DNA of 64,000 bases from NCBI GenBank assembly GCA_028583415.1, contig CM053269.1, positions 74,337,191 to 74,401,190 of the forward strand, written 5' to 3'. Positions 35,203 through 45,819 of the stretch are shown in pieces; positions within the stretch are counted from its first letter, which is position 1, and every line of letters starts with the position of its first letter. The notes under the pieces were generated by a model. That model searched no databases. It had not been told where the DNA came from and worked only from the letters and a program-made list of their open reading frames with translations. This stretch comes from Protea cynaroides. Taxonomy: Eukaryota; Streptophyta; Magnoliopsida; Proteales; Proteaceae. A program made the translations under genes and the position numbers.

Positions 35203-35466
35203 ATGGCTTCGACGATGGTGTTCAAGATAGAAGTAAATGACGACAGAAGCAAGCAAATGGCCATTAATGCAGTGTCTAGCTCTCGAGATACCGATTTGAT
35301 GTTTTCCAAAATTTATATTTCTGGCTTGAAGAAAGAAAGCAGATGATTTTAACACTTTCCATTTTTTTTTTAAGGTATCGATTCGGTCGCCGTTAGTCTG
35401 AGGCAGAAAAAAATGACAGTGGTCGGAGAAGTGGATCCAAAAGTTGTGGCATTCAAATTGTGCTAG
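35203..35466 (+). pseudogene. HMA-domain gene copy 2, pseudogene
   Basis: This is the duplicate of the gene at 28910-29494. Exon 1 and intron 1 are gone: the TATA-proximal ATGGCTTCGACG is joined directly to the exon-2 sequence ATGGTGTTCAAG (ATG 35215). The exon 2 donor is CGAG-AT in place of CGAG-GT (35288-35289). Exon 3 (from 35375) meets a TAG at 35464-35466 where the intact copy has CAG. The rest of exon 3 is deleted after about 35480. Residue changes such as VNDDRSKQMAINAVSSS are conservative, so decay may have followed a functional period. Confidence 0.88.
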
Positions 35467-35484
35467 GTTTGCTACATTAGCATG

Positions 35485-36236
35485 ATCGATTGTAGACCGA
35501 GATCGATAGGCCCAATTTTTAAATGTGTCAAGTTTAGGCACGGATCAATTATTAAATAGACGTTCACGATGCAAGCGTGTAGTTCGACCAAATGAACCGA
35601 ATAAACTTTTAAACCAAACGGAATATTCTTGGTTTAAACCAAACAAATACAACTCTAAAACTAAAAACACAAAACATTAAATGGTCTCTTACGCTCTTTC
35701 GTTTCTTGAGTCTTTCACTAGCTTTTTTCATCCTCATGGACGATCACAAGCCTAATAAGAGTTTTTTATAATTTTACAAAAAGATATATATATAATCTAC
35801 ATTATGAGAACTATGGATTTGAAAACTAACATCTCTCTATTTTTATTTACACTTTGGCATGAGTCTGTTACAGCTTGTTTGCGAACCAATTAACCCGATT
35901 AGCAAAAGACCGATTATGGATTGAGACCGATCTGGTTGAATATAAACGTGTCCATGCATCACCAATGAGAACCGATGAACTAAACGGACCGTCACGGTGC
36001 GGAGTGTTAAAATAGTCAAGACCGATAAAGTCCGATCACGACCAATTGATTGACACTCGCTCTGGCCGTTATATTAGAGCCAAGGACAATAAGCATATTT
36101 TGTGTATATTATATGTCAGATTGGACGTGTTGAACACAGAATACGCAGCAGTGCTTTTGACCTAGTCGATCTTTAAGGTCCCAAATCTTGTATCGATTCT
36201 CAATCCCATTCTCTTGTAAAAATTGAGCATCCTTCT

Positions 36237-36240
<4 letters not shown>
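35485..36240. repeat. Duplicate of the 29.8-30.56 kb block, with repeat K copy 3
   Basis: ACCGAGATCGATAGGCCCAA through TTCTCCAGAGAG is collinear with 29815-30590 and about as diverged as the HMA pseudogene. It is part of the tandem duplication 27.96-33.35 versus 34.49-37.65 kb. Confidence 0.7.

Positions 36241-36274
<34 letters not shown>
36238..36274. repeat. (AG)n microsatellite
   Basis: A run of about 18 AG dinucleotides directly before an ATG. The homologous position at 30580 has only a short, irregular GA tract. Confidence 0.9.
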
Positions 36275-36279
<5 letters not shown>

Positions 36280-36415
36280 TGAATCAATTGGCAAAAGATG
36301 GATGCTCCTCGAGCAAATCTTTGGCCTGAGCAAGATCGGATCAGAAGCAAACCTCCTTTCATTTATACTAAGAGAAGCATCTTTGGTTGATTCTTCCACT
36401 AAATCACCCAAATAA
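36275..36415 (+). other. Small open frame, 46 codons, unrecognised
   Basis: The frame starts MAESIGKRWMLLEQIFGLSK and ends SSTKSPK. The duplicate at about 30605-30740 preserves much of the wording (AESIGTRWKLLLQIIGLSKI) but has lost the ATG and shifts frame. A minus-strand frame over the same region is longer (141 codons, 36534-36109) but runs through the microsatellite. It may be a 5' exon fragment of a host gene. I assign no function. Confidence 0.25.
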
Positions 36416-36784
36416 GAGGAACAAAGCACATCGGAGCACTTGGCAGATCCATTCCTACCTTTGCTAGCCTCACGAACCAAGGGTAAGATAGGAAGTCTTC
36501 CAATATCATCTCTATCCTTTTGTCCTTCATACAAAAGGATATTTAACTATAGTAAATTATAGAATTTAACATGTGATTAATTTAAATTCTAGACTATGCC
36601 ATCTTTATCCAATGATCGATCCAAATGGAAACATTAACTATTTAAGTAACGAAGGTTTTAAATATGGTATTGATACGGTTTGTATCATACAATACGTATC
36701 GATAGTATTAATATCGACACTAGTCGATACGATAATGATAGATACATCTCTTACTTTAAGATTTAGGGTAGATACACAAAGGAG

Positions 36785-37075
36785 AAGAAAATGGAATCAC
36801 CAAAGAATTGGCGGCGGAGATCGCCCTGCATCATCTACTTGTTCCAAACGAAAAATGTAACCGCCCAAGTCTTCACTCCTTCTGGTGTTTCAGGGCGCGA
36901 CGAAGCGTCTGTCAGGTTGAACTTGATTGCAATGTCCGTAGAACAGAGTTGGCTTAATTGCATGGCCTCTCCACAGAACCGGGACCACCATCGTAATTCA
37001 CTTTTAAACTCTGCTCATCTTGTTGTCATGTATCGGATCCAGTCAGCTGGTTAAAAGTTGCAGATTAATTTTTTA
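36785..37075. other. Unrecognised exon-like sequence
   Basis: GC-richer than its surroundings, with two overlapping open frames (36573-36860 and 36791-37054), neither with a domain I know. It replaces the 31.05-32.66 kb part of the first duplicate. A T-run of about 28 follows at 37079-37106. It could be a captured gene fragment or the retrocopy of a transcript. Confidence 0.3.
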
Positions 37076-37106
37076 CTGGTTTTTTTTTTTTTTTTTTTTT
37101 TTTTTT

Positions 37107-37650
37107 GCTTCTCCTTCAAGGGCGCCAGAGACTCCCATAGAGTTAGCCATCGATTTTTATCCTCCATGATTTTGAGACGGGGGTTCAGTTTTAGGTCATT
37201 TGTTCTCTTTTTATTGGGTTCATCATTGTATGCTGAGCTCACATAATAGATTTGTTTGTAGAGGTGGAAACGATTTCAACAAATATAGATCTTGGCGAGA
37301 GAGTTTCTTGTGGCAGATGTGAGAGTATATGAATTCTTGCAGGAAGAAATCGAGAAGAAGATGAAGGAAGAAACCCTCCTTGGACAGTTGCGGAGTTTTT
37401 GCTACGAGAAGAAGATGAACTTCTCGATGAACTTCTCGTTATTCGATCGCTTATGGAATGCTTCCCTTTAAGATGAAGATCAAGAAATCGAACTTAGATT
37501 GTTGCTTGCACACTTTAATGTCCATTGACTGACGAAGTGACTTTTGTGTTATAAATATGATTTTTTGAGAGAGATATGTGTAAGTCAAAAACGCATAAGA
37601 TAGTGATAGTGTCATGTAATAAACGAATTATCAATAAGGGATCTGTGTAA
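37107..37650. mobile_element. TIR DNA element, copy 2 (right part)
   Basis: Homologous to 32690-33355 and extends to the complete right terminus GATCTGTGTAA near 37645. This terminus identifies the inverted repeat shared with 31294. The left part of the element is missing. Confidence 0.5.
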
Positions 37651-37986
37651 AATGTAAATTATTTGTAATTATTTGTAAGTGGTTAGCCATGTACTGCCAC
37701 AAATTTCAATTCAAATAAATAAGCTTTGGTGGGACTATCTCTCTCAACCACTTTGGCGAGATCCACCTAACTTCTAGAAATTTGAAGAAAGGATAAAACG
37801 TAACGCGTTAAGCAGCAAGCTAGCTAGCCCCCGTTTGGTTTGTTTTTAGTTTTTTTTTCTCTAACCAGTCAGCTTTAGAAAACTTGAGTAACATCTAATA
37901 AAAAAAAATCTCTTACCAAAAAAAATCTAAGAAAAATAATCAGTTTATTATTGATTTAAAGCAAAAACACCTTTAATATGGCAATT
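37651..37986. repeat. Repeat J and flank before the tandem duplication
   Basis: J-type repeat (AGCCATGTACTGCCACAAATTT...CCGTTTGGTTTG) followed by AGTCAGCTTTAGAAAACTTGA...GCAAAAACA. No gene is seen. Confidence 0.55.
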
Positions 37987-38664
37987 GGTGCTAGGCTTAA
38001 TAGTTTGTGTATGTTATCTGTCAGATTGCACATTTCGAACTCGTAATAAGCAGTTGCGCTTTTGACTTGGTTGACCTTTAAATTCCAAATCTTGTGTATA
38101 ATATTTCCATCAACAAAGTACATTAAGAAAGCAACATTCAATACTTGGAGAGATAGAATCTTCGTATACAACTGAGAAGTTAGCAGTTAGCCTCCATTCA
38201 TCTTCCAGCATCCAGCTTCACATGACAAAAAGAAAACTGGATTGAACTGGACTAACTAACTGAACCCATGTAGATGGAGAAGCAACAAGACGTCACTAAT
38301 GTGGATGAACTCAATTGAATCGGACCAAGTGATAGATACAGCTACTATAGGCAGCCACACAAGAGGTAGCTAAAGATGAGATATTGATGATGAGAAAGCA
38401 ACTCCACCACTAAGAACTCAAAATTACAGAATGATAAACAGAAACGAGACTTTAAGGGAGAGAGGAAAGGCAAGGCCGAAGCTACACTAGACTACCAATC
38501 GGAAGATAATATGTACCCTCAAGCCAATCACATCAGATACGCTCTTCAACCTCTTGTGGCTGCAGGACCTCCTTCTGATGAAGAAGCATAATGATCGAAT
38601 TATGAATACATGAGAAGTTCAGATAAAGTTTTGAAAAGGAAAGTATGTCGTTTGATCTCAGTCA

Positions 38665-38980
38665 TGTTGGGAATAATCCCACGTTACTTAGAGAGTAGAA
38701 CCTTGGGTACTTTATAAATGTGAGAGTCCTTCAATTTACAAATTCGCACTTTTGAGTTGAAAACTAATATGGTATTAGAGTTCTAGGTTCATTCCGTACA
38801 GTCACTCAAAGAGAGGGACCACATGTATGCCACATGTACTGCCACCCAGAAGAGGGGCATCACGTGAGGGGGAGTGTTCGGCATAATCCCTCATTACTTA
38901 GAAACTAAAACCTTGAGTGCCTTATACATGTGTGAGTCCTTCCACTTACAACTACAAACTTTTAAGTTATAAACTTAACA
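38665..38980 (+). mobile_element. TRIM (terminal-repeat retrotransposon in miniature), copy 1
   Basis: Direct terminal repeats of about 105 bp (38665-38769 and 38875-38980) start TGTTGGGAATAATCCCAC and TGTTCGGCATAATCCCTC; the second ends TTAACA. The primer-binding site TGGTATTAGAG (initiator-Met tRNA type) follows the first repeat. A purine tract GAGGGGGAG precedes the second. The flanking 5-mers are AGTCA and AGTCG. The total is 316 bp with no coding capacity. It was inserted before the S duplication, because copy 2 carries it at the same place. Confidence 0.88.
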
Positions 38981-40120
38981 AGTCGAGACCAACCATTAAC
39001 TACTTAACAAGAAAACAATTAAAGTCATATCTTTATCATTAGAAGAGGCAGCACTCCTACTATTTAACAACAATTAATGTATTTCTGCATTCTGGATAAC
39101 ATTAAATGATGGAGATCGATCAAAGAAACTCTCTTCAGTACCTACGCATGAGGAGAACCAGACCACCAGAATAGCAGCTTGCATTTCTGAGTTGAACCAG
39201 TTTTCTGGTTCACCTAAATCATGAGGGTTCCTCAGGGTCCTATTCATGTTGTTCTTTTATTATTATGTTATAGTATTCAGGCCGGATTGGGACATTATAG
39301 GCCCAAACCTGTTCCCATTACTATTACTTTCCTTATTTCAGTATAGCATTAAGACCATATACATAAAAAAATTGAACAGAAACTAATTGAGAAAATCAAG
39401 TTTCCAAGTTGCACAGCAATTCATTGCATTAGAGTTGGTGGTTATGCATGTTCTGAAGAACAATGAAGGAGATGTGGACCAAAATTGAAAGGTCATGGAC
39501 TGATCCTTACCAGAAGCAAAGTAACAATCAGCCGCAATATGTACGTTAAGCTTTTAGAAAGGAATATAATAAGAAGGCCGGTCACATGTAACAATCAACC
39601 CCAATATGTTAAGTTTTAAAAAAAAATATATACGATGGTCAGTCACATGCATGGACATTCTTCATTAAAGTAACGATAGATAAAATTTCAGTCTCTAACT
39701 GGTCGAACCCAGCTCAAAATTTCCAGGTCAACGAGGAGTCTTAAAAATGAGTTTAAAATATTGAATATAAAAATGAGATTAAAATATAAATTATTTCAAA
39801 CCAAACAAATAAGCTTTGGTGGGGCTGTCTCTCTCTCTCTCACCCACTTGGCAAGATCCACCTTATTTCTAGAAATTCAAAGAAAAGACAGAACGTAACG
39901 CCTTAAGCAGCAAGCAAGCTAGGCCCCGTTTGGTGCGTTTTGATTTGTCAGCTTTATAAAACTTGATTTTTTTTTTAGGTAAATGCTTTGTAAAACTTGA
40001 TTAACTTCTAATAAAAAAATTAATTTAATATTGATTTAAAGCAAAAACAATCAATAAACATTCCACGTTAACATCAGGTTTAATATGGCAATTGGTGATG
40101 GGCTTACTAATTTGTATTAC

Positions 40121-40161
40121 GGACCCACATCCTCTTCTCCAAGAGTTAATGGAGGAGAGGT
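40121..40161. mobile_element. Mutator-like MITE, copy 3 (left end only)
   Basis: GGACCCACATCCTCTTCTCC, then AAGAGTTAATGGAGGAGAGG. It is cut at the S1/S2 junction. It equals the left end of the complete MITE at 45005-45234. Confidence 0.8.
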
Positions 40162-40335
40162 GGTGCTAGGCTTAATAGTTTGTGTATGTTATCTGTCAGA
40201 TTGCACATTTCGAACTCGTAATAAGCAATTGCGCTTTTGACTTGGTTGACCTTTAAATTCCAAATCTTGTGCATAATATTTCCATCAACAAAGTACATTA
40301 AGGAAGCAACATTCAATACTTGGAGAGATAGAATC

Positions 40336-43078
40336 TGTTGGGTTGGTGTTTTGTATTCTGTGGGGTCCACGTAATTATAAGGGGTAGTATTTGTATTAGG
40401 GTATGAGTCTATTACATGTATGGGGTAAACTTATAATTGTGATGGGATTAGGGTTTCTAGGTTTCCCTATATATTGTCTCTGTGTAGGAAAACCTAGGTA
40501 AGGTCTGAGCAAAGGAGGACACTGTGTCAGGTGGAGAGAATTGTAGAGAGTTTTTTTGACAATAAAGAATCTTTGTTTCTCTATGGTGGAGGTAGGCATT
40601 CCGGATTGAGTGCTGAACCACAGCAAATCCTGTGTTGTGTTTGCTTGATCTTCGTTTCTTTTTCGTGGTTACGCGTTCATCCCTAACAAGTGGTATCAGA
40701 GCCAAGGTTCGATAGATCGATCAGTGATCTAGGAGAAAGAGAGGGAACGAGTAAGAGAACAAGAAAAAAGGGTGAGTTTTTTTTTACGTTTTTTCTCTAT
40801 ATTCTTTAGGAAAAGTTAAGGAATTAAAGAAAAAAAAAAGTGAGCATCATTACCGTACAAGAAGAGGGAGTTTTTTTTTTTTTAAAAAAAAAAAACTAAA
40901 TTGCATTCTGTACGGTAATGTGGTGAAAAAAAAAAAAAAATCGTACGATTCGGTGTTCGTACGTTGTATCATCCAAAGAGAAGGGGAAAAACATAGAGGT
41001 TGTTGTCCCAATGGTTTTTGGGTGCTACGGTTTCATTGGAAGACACGGATCGAACATATTCGGTGTCTTTGATATCGATCGGACAGTCTTGTGCAAGATC
41101 AACGGTGATTGAAGCTCTTGAAAATTGATGGCAGGCACAGAAGGTAAAGATTTAGTTAATAGAATAACGACGAAGGGTTCAAACTTCTCCATAGAACCCT
41201 TTAATGGCTATAATGATTTTACCTTGTGGCAACAATGGGTAAAGAATATTCTTACGCGGGAGGGGACTGTTAAGGCTCTCAAGAAGAAATCCGATAAGCC
41301 GAAAAAGTTGACAGATGATGAGTGGCTAGAATTAAGGGATCTGGCAAATAGTACGATTCAATTGTTTCTGGCGGATAATACTCTTCGTGAGGTCATTGGT
41401 TTGGAGGATCCGAAAGAAGTTTGGACGAGTTGGAGAGCGGTACAAGTCCAAATCGTTGACAAATCGATTGTTTTTGAAGAAACAATTATATGACTTTCGT
41501 TTGTCAGATGGAGTGAAATTTGAGGTGCATATTGATGAGTTCAACAGGATTCTGACGGAGTTGTCTGCTCTTGATGTGAAGATCGAAGAGGAGAACAAGG
41601 CACTTATCTTGTTGGCATCATTGCCTCATTCATTTGATCACATTGTGACTACACTGTTGTTTGGTAAGGATACTCTCAAACTTGACGATGTTATTGCTGC
41701 TTTGCTAATGAATGAGACACGGCGGAAAAATAGTAGTGAGGGGACGTCAGATGAGGGTAGTGCCTTGGTTACAGTTGGTGGTCAGGGTAGAGGAAGATCA
41801 AATGGGAGACAGGAATATGGCAAGAATAGGGGTCGCTCCAAGTCACAAGGTCGCAAAATAATTTGTTATTATTGCGATGAGGAAGGTCACATAAGATGGA
41901 ATTGTCCAAAGCGTAAGGAGGATAAAAAGAAAAAGGAAGACAAGGAGAGTGAAGCAAAATCATCTACTGCTGGTGTCACAGAAGAATGGAGTGATGGAGA
42001 TCTCCTTCTCACTACTTCATCAGGTACAAATACTTCAGATTGGATTTTAGATTCAGGTTGTTCATTTCATATGTGTTCAGTTAGAGAACAGTTTGCTACA
42101 TGTCATGAATGTGATAAGGGTACAGTCAGAATGGCAAATGATGCTGAAAGCAAGGTTGTCGGGATTGGGACTGTATGCAGTCCGCATGTTTGATGGGATT
42201 GTGCGAATCGTGAATCGGGTTAGACATGTGTCGGACTTAAGGAAGAATTTAATTTCATTGGGAACACTGGATGCGAGAGGCTACAGGTGTTCATCTGAAG
42301 GTGATTTCTTAAGGTCTCCAAAGGGGCCATGGTTGTGATGCAGGGACAGATGGTTGGCGATCTATACAGACTTACATAGAGTGTTGAAATAGATGGTTCT
42401 TCTGTTGGAACTCAGGCAAGAAGTACAGATGGAAGACAGAAGATGCAAAAAGTTCAAGTTGTGAACAAGTGCAGATCTGGGAAGAAGCGAGTATCTTTTG
42501 CTTCGGATTTTGTGAGTGGAAGTGATCTCTCCGGTGATGTTTGCAGCGGTGGGAGAGATGGAGACACATCACATCGTGCGGCGCGGTGAGTTGTACCGGG
42601 ACACTGGACGGGGTGTGGGCTATCTTTGGTTTGGGTGTAGCGGTTTGACGAGAGATGATTTCTGAGAATCAACATCAACGAGTTTTCTTCAAGGTGGTTT
42701 GCAGAATTCAAGCCAGGTGGAGATTTGTTGGGTTGGTGTCTTGTATTCTGTGGGGTCCACGTAATTATAAGGGGTAGTATTTGTATTAGGGTATGAGTCT
42801 ATTACATGTATGGGGTAAACTTATAATTGTGGTGGGATTAGGGTTTCTAGGTTTCCCTATATATTGTCTCTGTGTGGGAAAACCTAGGTAAGGTCTGAGC
42901 AAAGGAGGAAACTGTGTCAGGTGGAGAGAATTGTAGAGAGTTTTTTTGGCAATAAAGAATCTCTGTTTCTCTGTGGTGGAGGTAGGCATTCCCGATTGAG
43001 TGCTGAACCACAGCAAATCCTGTGTTGTGTTTGCTTGATCTTCGTTTCTTTTTCGTGGTTACGCGTTCATCCCTAACA
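40336..43078 (+). mobile_element. Ty1/copia retrotransposon, internally deleted derivative
   Basis: The 5' LTR 40336-40688 and 3' LTR 42726-43078 are 353 bp each (TGTTGGG...CTAACA). I count eight substitutions between them, about 2.3%. The 5-bp target GAATC flanks both sides (40331-40335, 43079-43083). The primer-binding site is TGGTATCAGAGC at 40691-40702. A purine tract GGTGGAGATT precedes the 3' LTR. Only gag, the protease start and a short pre-integrase part remain; integrase, RT and RNase H are deleted. It needs a helper to move. Confidence 0.95.
41128..42338 (+). pseudogene. Copia gag-protease remnant
   Basis: Gag opens at 41128 and shows the UBN2-type region (WQQWVKNILTREG, WLELRDLANSTIQLFLADN). 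There is a frame change near 41435. The second frame runs to 42193 with the zinc knuckle CYYCDEEGHIRWNC (Cx2Cx4Hx4C, near 41863-41904) and the aspartic protease motif ILDSGCSFHMCS (near 42045-42078). A second frame change leads to KNLISLGTLDARGYRC (about 42240-42290), the end of the protease/pre-integrase region. What follows (42340-42725) is the linker joined across the pol deletion. Confidence 0.88.
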
Positions 43079-43557
43079 GAATCTTCATATACAACTGAGA
43101 AGTTAGCAGTTAGCCTCCATTCATCTTCCAGCATCCAGCTTCACATGACAAAAGAAAACTGGATTGAACTGGACTAACTAACTGAACCCATTTAGATGGA
43201 GAAGCAACAAGATGTCACTAATGTGGATGAACTCAATTGAATCGGACCAAGTGATGAGATAATGATGATGAGAAAATGATGATGAGAAAGCAACTCCACC
43301 ACTAAGAACTCAAAATTACAGAATAATAAACAGAAACGAGACTTTAAGGGAGAAAGGAAAGGCAAGGCCGCAGCTACACTAGACTACCAATCGGAAGATA
43401 ATATCTACCCTCAAGCCAATCACATCAGATACGCTCTTCAACCCCTTGTGGGCTGCAGGAGCTCCTTCTGATGAAGAAGCATAATGATCGAATTATGACT
43501 ACACAAGAAGTTCAGATAAAGTTTTGAAAAGTAAAGTATGTCGTTTGATCTCAGTTG

Positions 43558-43871
43558 TGCTGGGAATAATTCCACGTTACTTAGAAACTAAAACCTTGGG
43601 TACCTTATAAATGTGAGAGTCCTTTAATTTACAAGTTCGAACTTTTGAGTTAAAAACTAACATGGTATTAGAGTTCTAGATTCATTCCGTACGATCACTC
43701 AAAGAGGGACCACATGTATGCCACATGTACTGTCACCCTGAAGAGGGGCATCATTTGAGGGAGAGTGTTGGGAATAATCCATCATCACTTAGAAACTAAA
43801 ACCTTGGATGCCTTATATATGTGTGAGTCCCTCCACTTACAAGTACAGACTTTTGAGTTGTAAATTTAACA
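43558..43871 (+). mobile_element. TRIM, copy 2
   Basis: Duplicate of the TRIM at 38665. The terminal repeats are 43558-43662 (TGCTGGG...CTAACA) and 43766-43871 (TGTTGGG...TTAACA). The primer site ATGGTATTAGAG follows the first. The structure and flanks are the same, so it was copied with the S duplication and is not a separate insertion. Confidence 0.88.
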
Positions 43872-45004
43872 AGTCGAGACCAACCATTAACTACTTAACA
43901 AGAAAACAATTAAAGTCATATCTTTATCATTAGAAGAGGCAGCACTCCTACTATTTAACAACAATTAATGTATTTCTGCATTCTGGCTAACATTACATGA
44001 TGGAGATCAAAGGAACTCTCTTCAGTACCTACGCATGAGGAGAACCAGACCACCAGAATTGCAGCTTGCATTTCTGAGTTGAACCAGTTTTCTGGTTCAC
44101 CTAAATCATGAGGGTTCCTCAGGGTCCTATTCATGTTGTTCTTTTATTATTATGTTATAGTATTCAGGCTGGATTGGGACATTATAGGCCCAAACCTGTT
44201 CCTATTACTATTACTTTCCTTATTTCAGTATAGCATTAAGACCATATACATAAAAAATTGAACAGAAACTAATTGAGAAAATCAAGTTTCCAAGTTGCAC
44301 AGCAATTCATTGCATTAGAGTTGGTGGTTATGCATGTTCTGAAGAACAATGTAGGAGATGTGGACCAAAATTGAAAGGTCATGAACTGATCCTTACCAGA
44401 AGCAAAGTAACAATCAGCCGCAATATGTACGTTAAGCTTTTATTAAAGAATATAAGAAGGCCGGTCACATGTAACAATCAACCCCAATATGTTAAGTTTA
44501 AAAAAAAAAAAAAAATACGATGGTCAGTCACATGCATAGACATTCTTCATTAAAGTAACGATAGATAAAATTTCAGTCTCTAACCGGTCGAACCCAGCTC
44601 AAAATTTCCAGGTCAACGAGGAGTCTTAAAAACGAGTTTAAAATATTGAATATAAAAATGAGTTTAAAAGATAAATTATTTCAAACCAAACAAATAAGCT
44701 TTGGTGGGGGCTGTCTCTCACTCTCACCCACTTGGCAAGACCCACCTAATTTCTAGAAATTCGAAGAAAAGACAGAACGTAACGCCTTAAGCAGCAAGCA
44801 AGCTAGGCCCCGTTTGGTTCGTTTTAATATGTCAGCTTTATAAAACTTGAATTTTTTTTTAGGTAAATGCTTTGTAAAACTTGATTAACTTCTAATAAAA
44901 AAATTAGTTTAATATTGATTTAAAGCAAAAAGAATCAATAAACATTACTCGTTAACATCAGGTTTAATATGGCAATTGGTGATGGGCTTACTAATTTGTA
45001 TTAC

Positions 45005-45234
45005 GGACCCACATCCTCTCCTCCAAGAGTTTATGGAGGAGAGGTGATGCCTCCATTGGATGGACGACACCTGAGGCTCAGGTGAATCCGAATTCTACAT
45101 CCAAGCCGACACCCCTTATCGGCTCAAGTTGTCGGCTCGGCGTCAACTCGGATTCACCTAAACCCCAGGTGTCGTCCATTCAATAGGCGCGTCACCTCTC
45201 CTCTAGAAACTCTTGGAGGAGAGGATTTGAATCC
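45005..45234. mobile_element. Mutator-like MITE, copy 4 (complete)
   Basis: 230 bp with long terminal inverted repeats: GGACCCACATCCTCTCCTCC on the left, and GGATTCAAATCCTCTCCTCC on the minus strand from the right end. The inverted repeats continue over GACGACACCTG-GG-TCAGGTGAATCC, so almost the whole element can fold into a hairpin. The flanking 9-mers TTGTATTAC and GTATATTAC match at 7 of 9 positions, the duplication length expected for Mutator-like elements. Confidence 0.82.
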
Positions 45235-45235
45235 G

Positions 45236-45345
45236 TATATTACATGTCAGATAGCAGATAGGACGTTTCGAACTTGTAATAAGCAATAGCACTTTTGACC
45301 TAGTTGACCTCTAAGGTCCCAAGTCTTGTATTTGGTTTCTAAATC
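45236..45345. repeat. Local repeat K, copy 6
   Basis: TATATTACATGTCAGATAG...TAATAAGCAATAGCACTTTTGACC. It sits directly before the hAT MITE, as copy 1 does at 25655. Confidence 0.7.
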
Positions 45346-45819
45346 TAGGGGTGTCAATCTTGGACTGAACGAGTGGCCTAGATTGATCCGGTTCGAATTA
45401 ACCCAAAATCGACTCAAACCAAAATGTTATCGGACATGTTTTGGGTTGAGGTATGGCATATCCTTTTGATCTAGGTCTAGTCCGGGCTAGCCCAAAACAG
45501 TTAAAAAAACAAAAACAGACCAACGACACCGAACCTGATCGATTTAAACCAAATATTAGACCCTAGCTTCACTACTTTAGCATTTTTGGATGGCCTTTAA
45601 CAGGTTTCCTACTGGCTTTCAGCCTGAATCAGCCCTATAACAACCTGATAAGTTAAGCCAGATAAAACTCAAAACCGGAATGACCCATTAGTTAATGTGC
45701 GCAATACAGCCCATTCAACCAAAACCTCTTAATGGATAGGTTTCGATCAGGCCCTATAAAGCCCGACACTAATTTGGCCTGGACCAAAACCGACCAGGAT
45801 TGGCCTATTGACACCCCTA
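45346..45819. mobile_element. hAT-type MITE, copy 2
   Basis: 474 bp, ends TAGGGGTGTCAAT and ATTGACACCCCTA. The 8-bp flanks TCTAAATC (45338-45345) and TCTAAACC (45820-45827) differ at one position, a hAT-length target duplication. The interior is collinear with 25755-26225. Both copies have the same flanks, so one insertion was later duplicated with its surroundings. Confidence 0.85.

Larger units (their letters stand above)
37987..40161 (+). repeat. Tandem duplication S, copy 1
   Basis: Begins GGTGCTAGGCTTAATAG and ends inside a Mutator-like MITE (GGAGGAGAGGTG), where copy 2 begins at once. The unit is about 2.17 kb. It contains a TRIM (38665-38980) and non-coding sequence with repeats K and J. 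Copy 2 is 40162-45046 after removal of a 2.7-kb Copia insertion. No gene is recognised in the unit. Confidence 0.85.
40162..45046 (+). repeat. Tandem duplication S, copy 2 (interrupted by a Copia element)
   Basis: Same content and order as 37987-40161, with the Copia element 40336-43078 inserted near its start. Small indels distinguish the copies, for example near 43250 versus 38335. It ends in the complete MITE. Confidence 0.85.

Noticed and set aside
36109..36534. 141-codon minus-strand frame
   Set aside because: It reads through the AG microsatellite as a long SLSLSL run, and its counterpart in the duplicate is broken.
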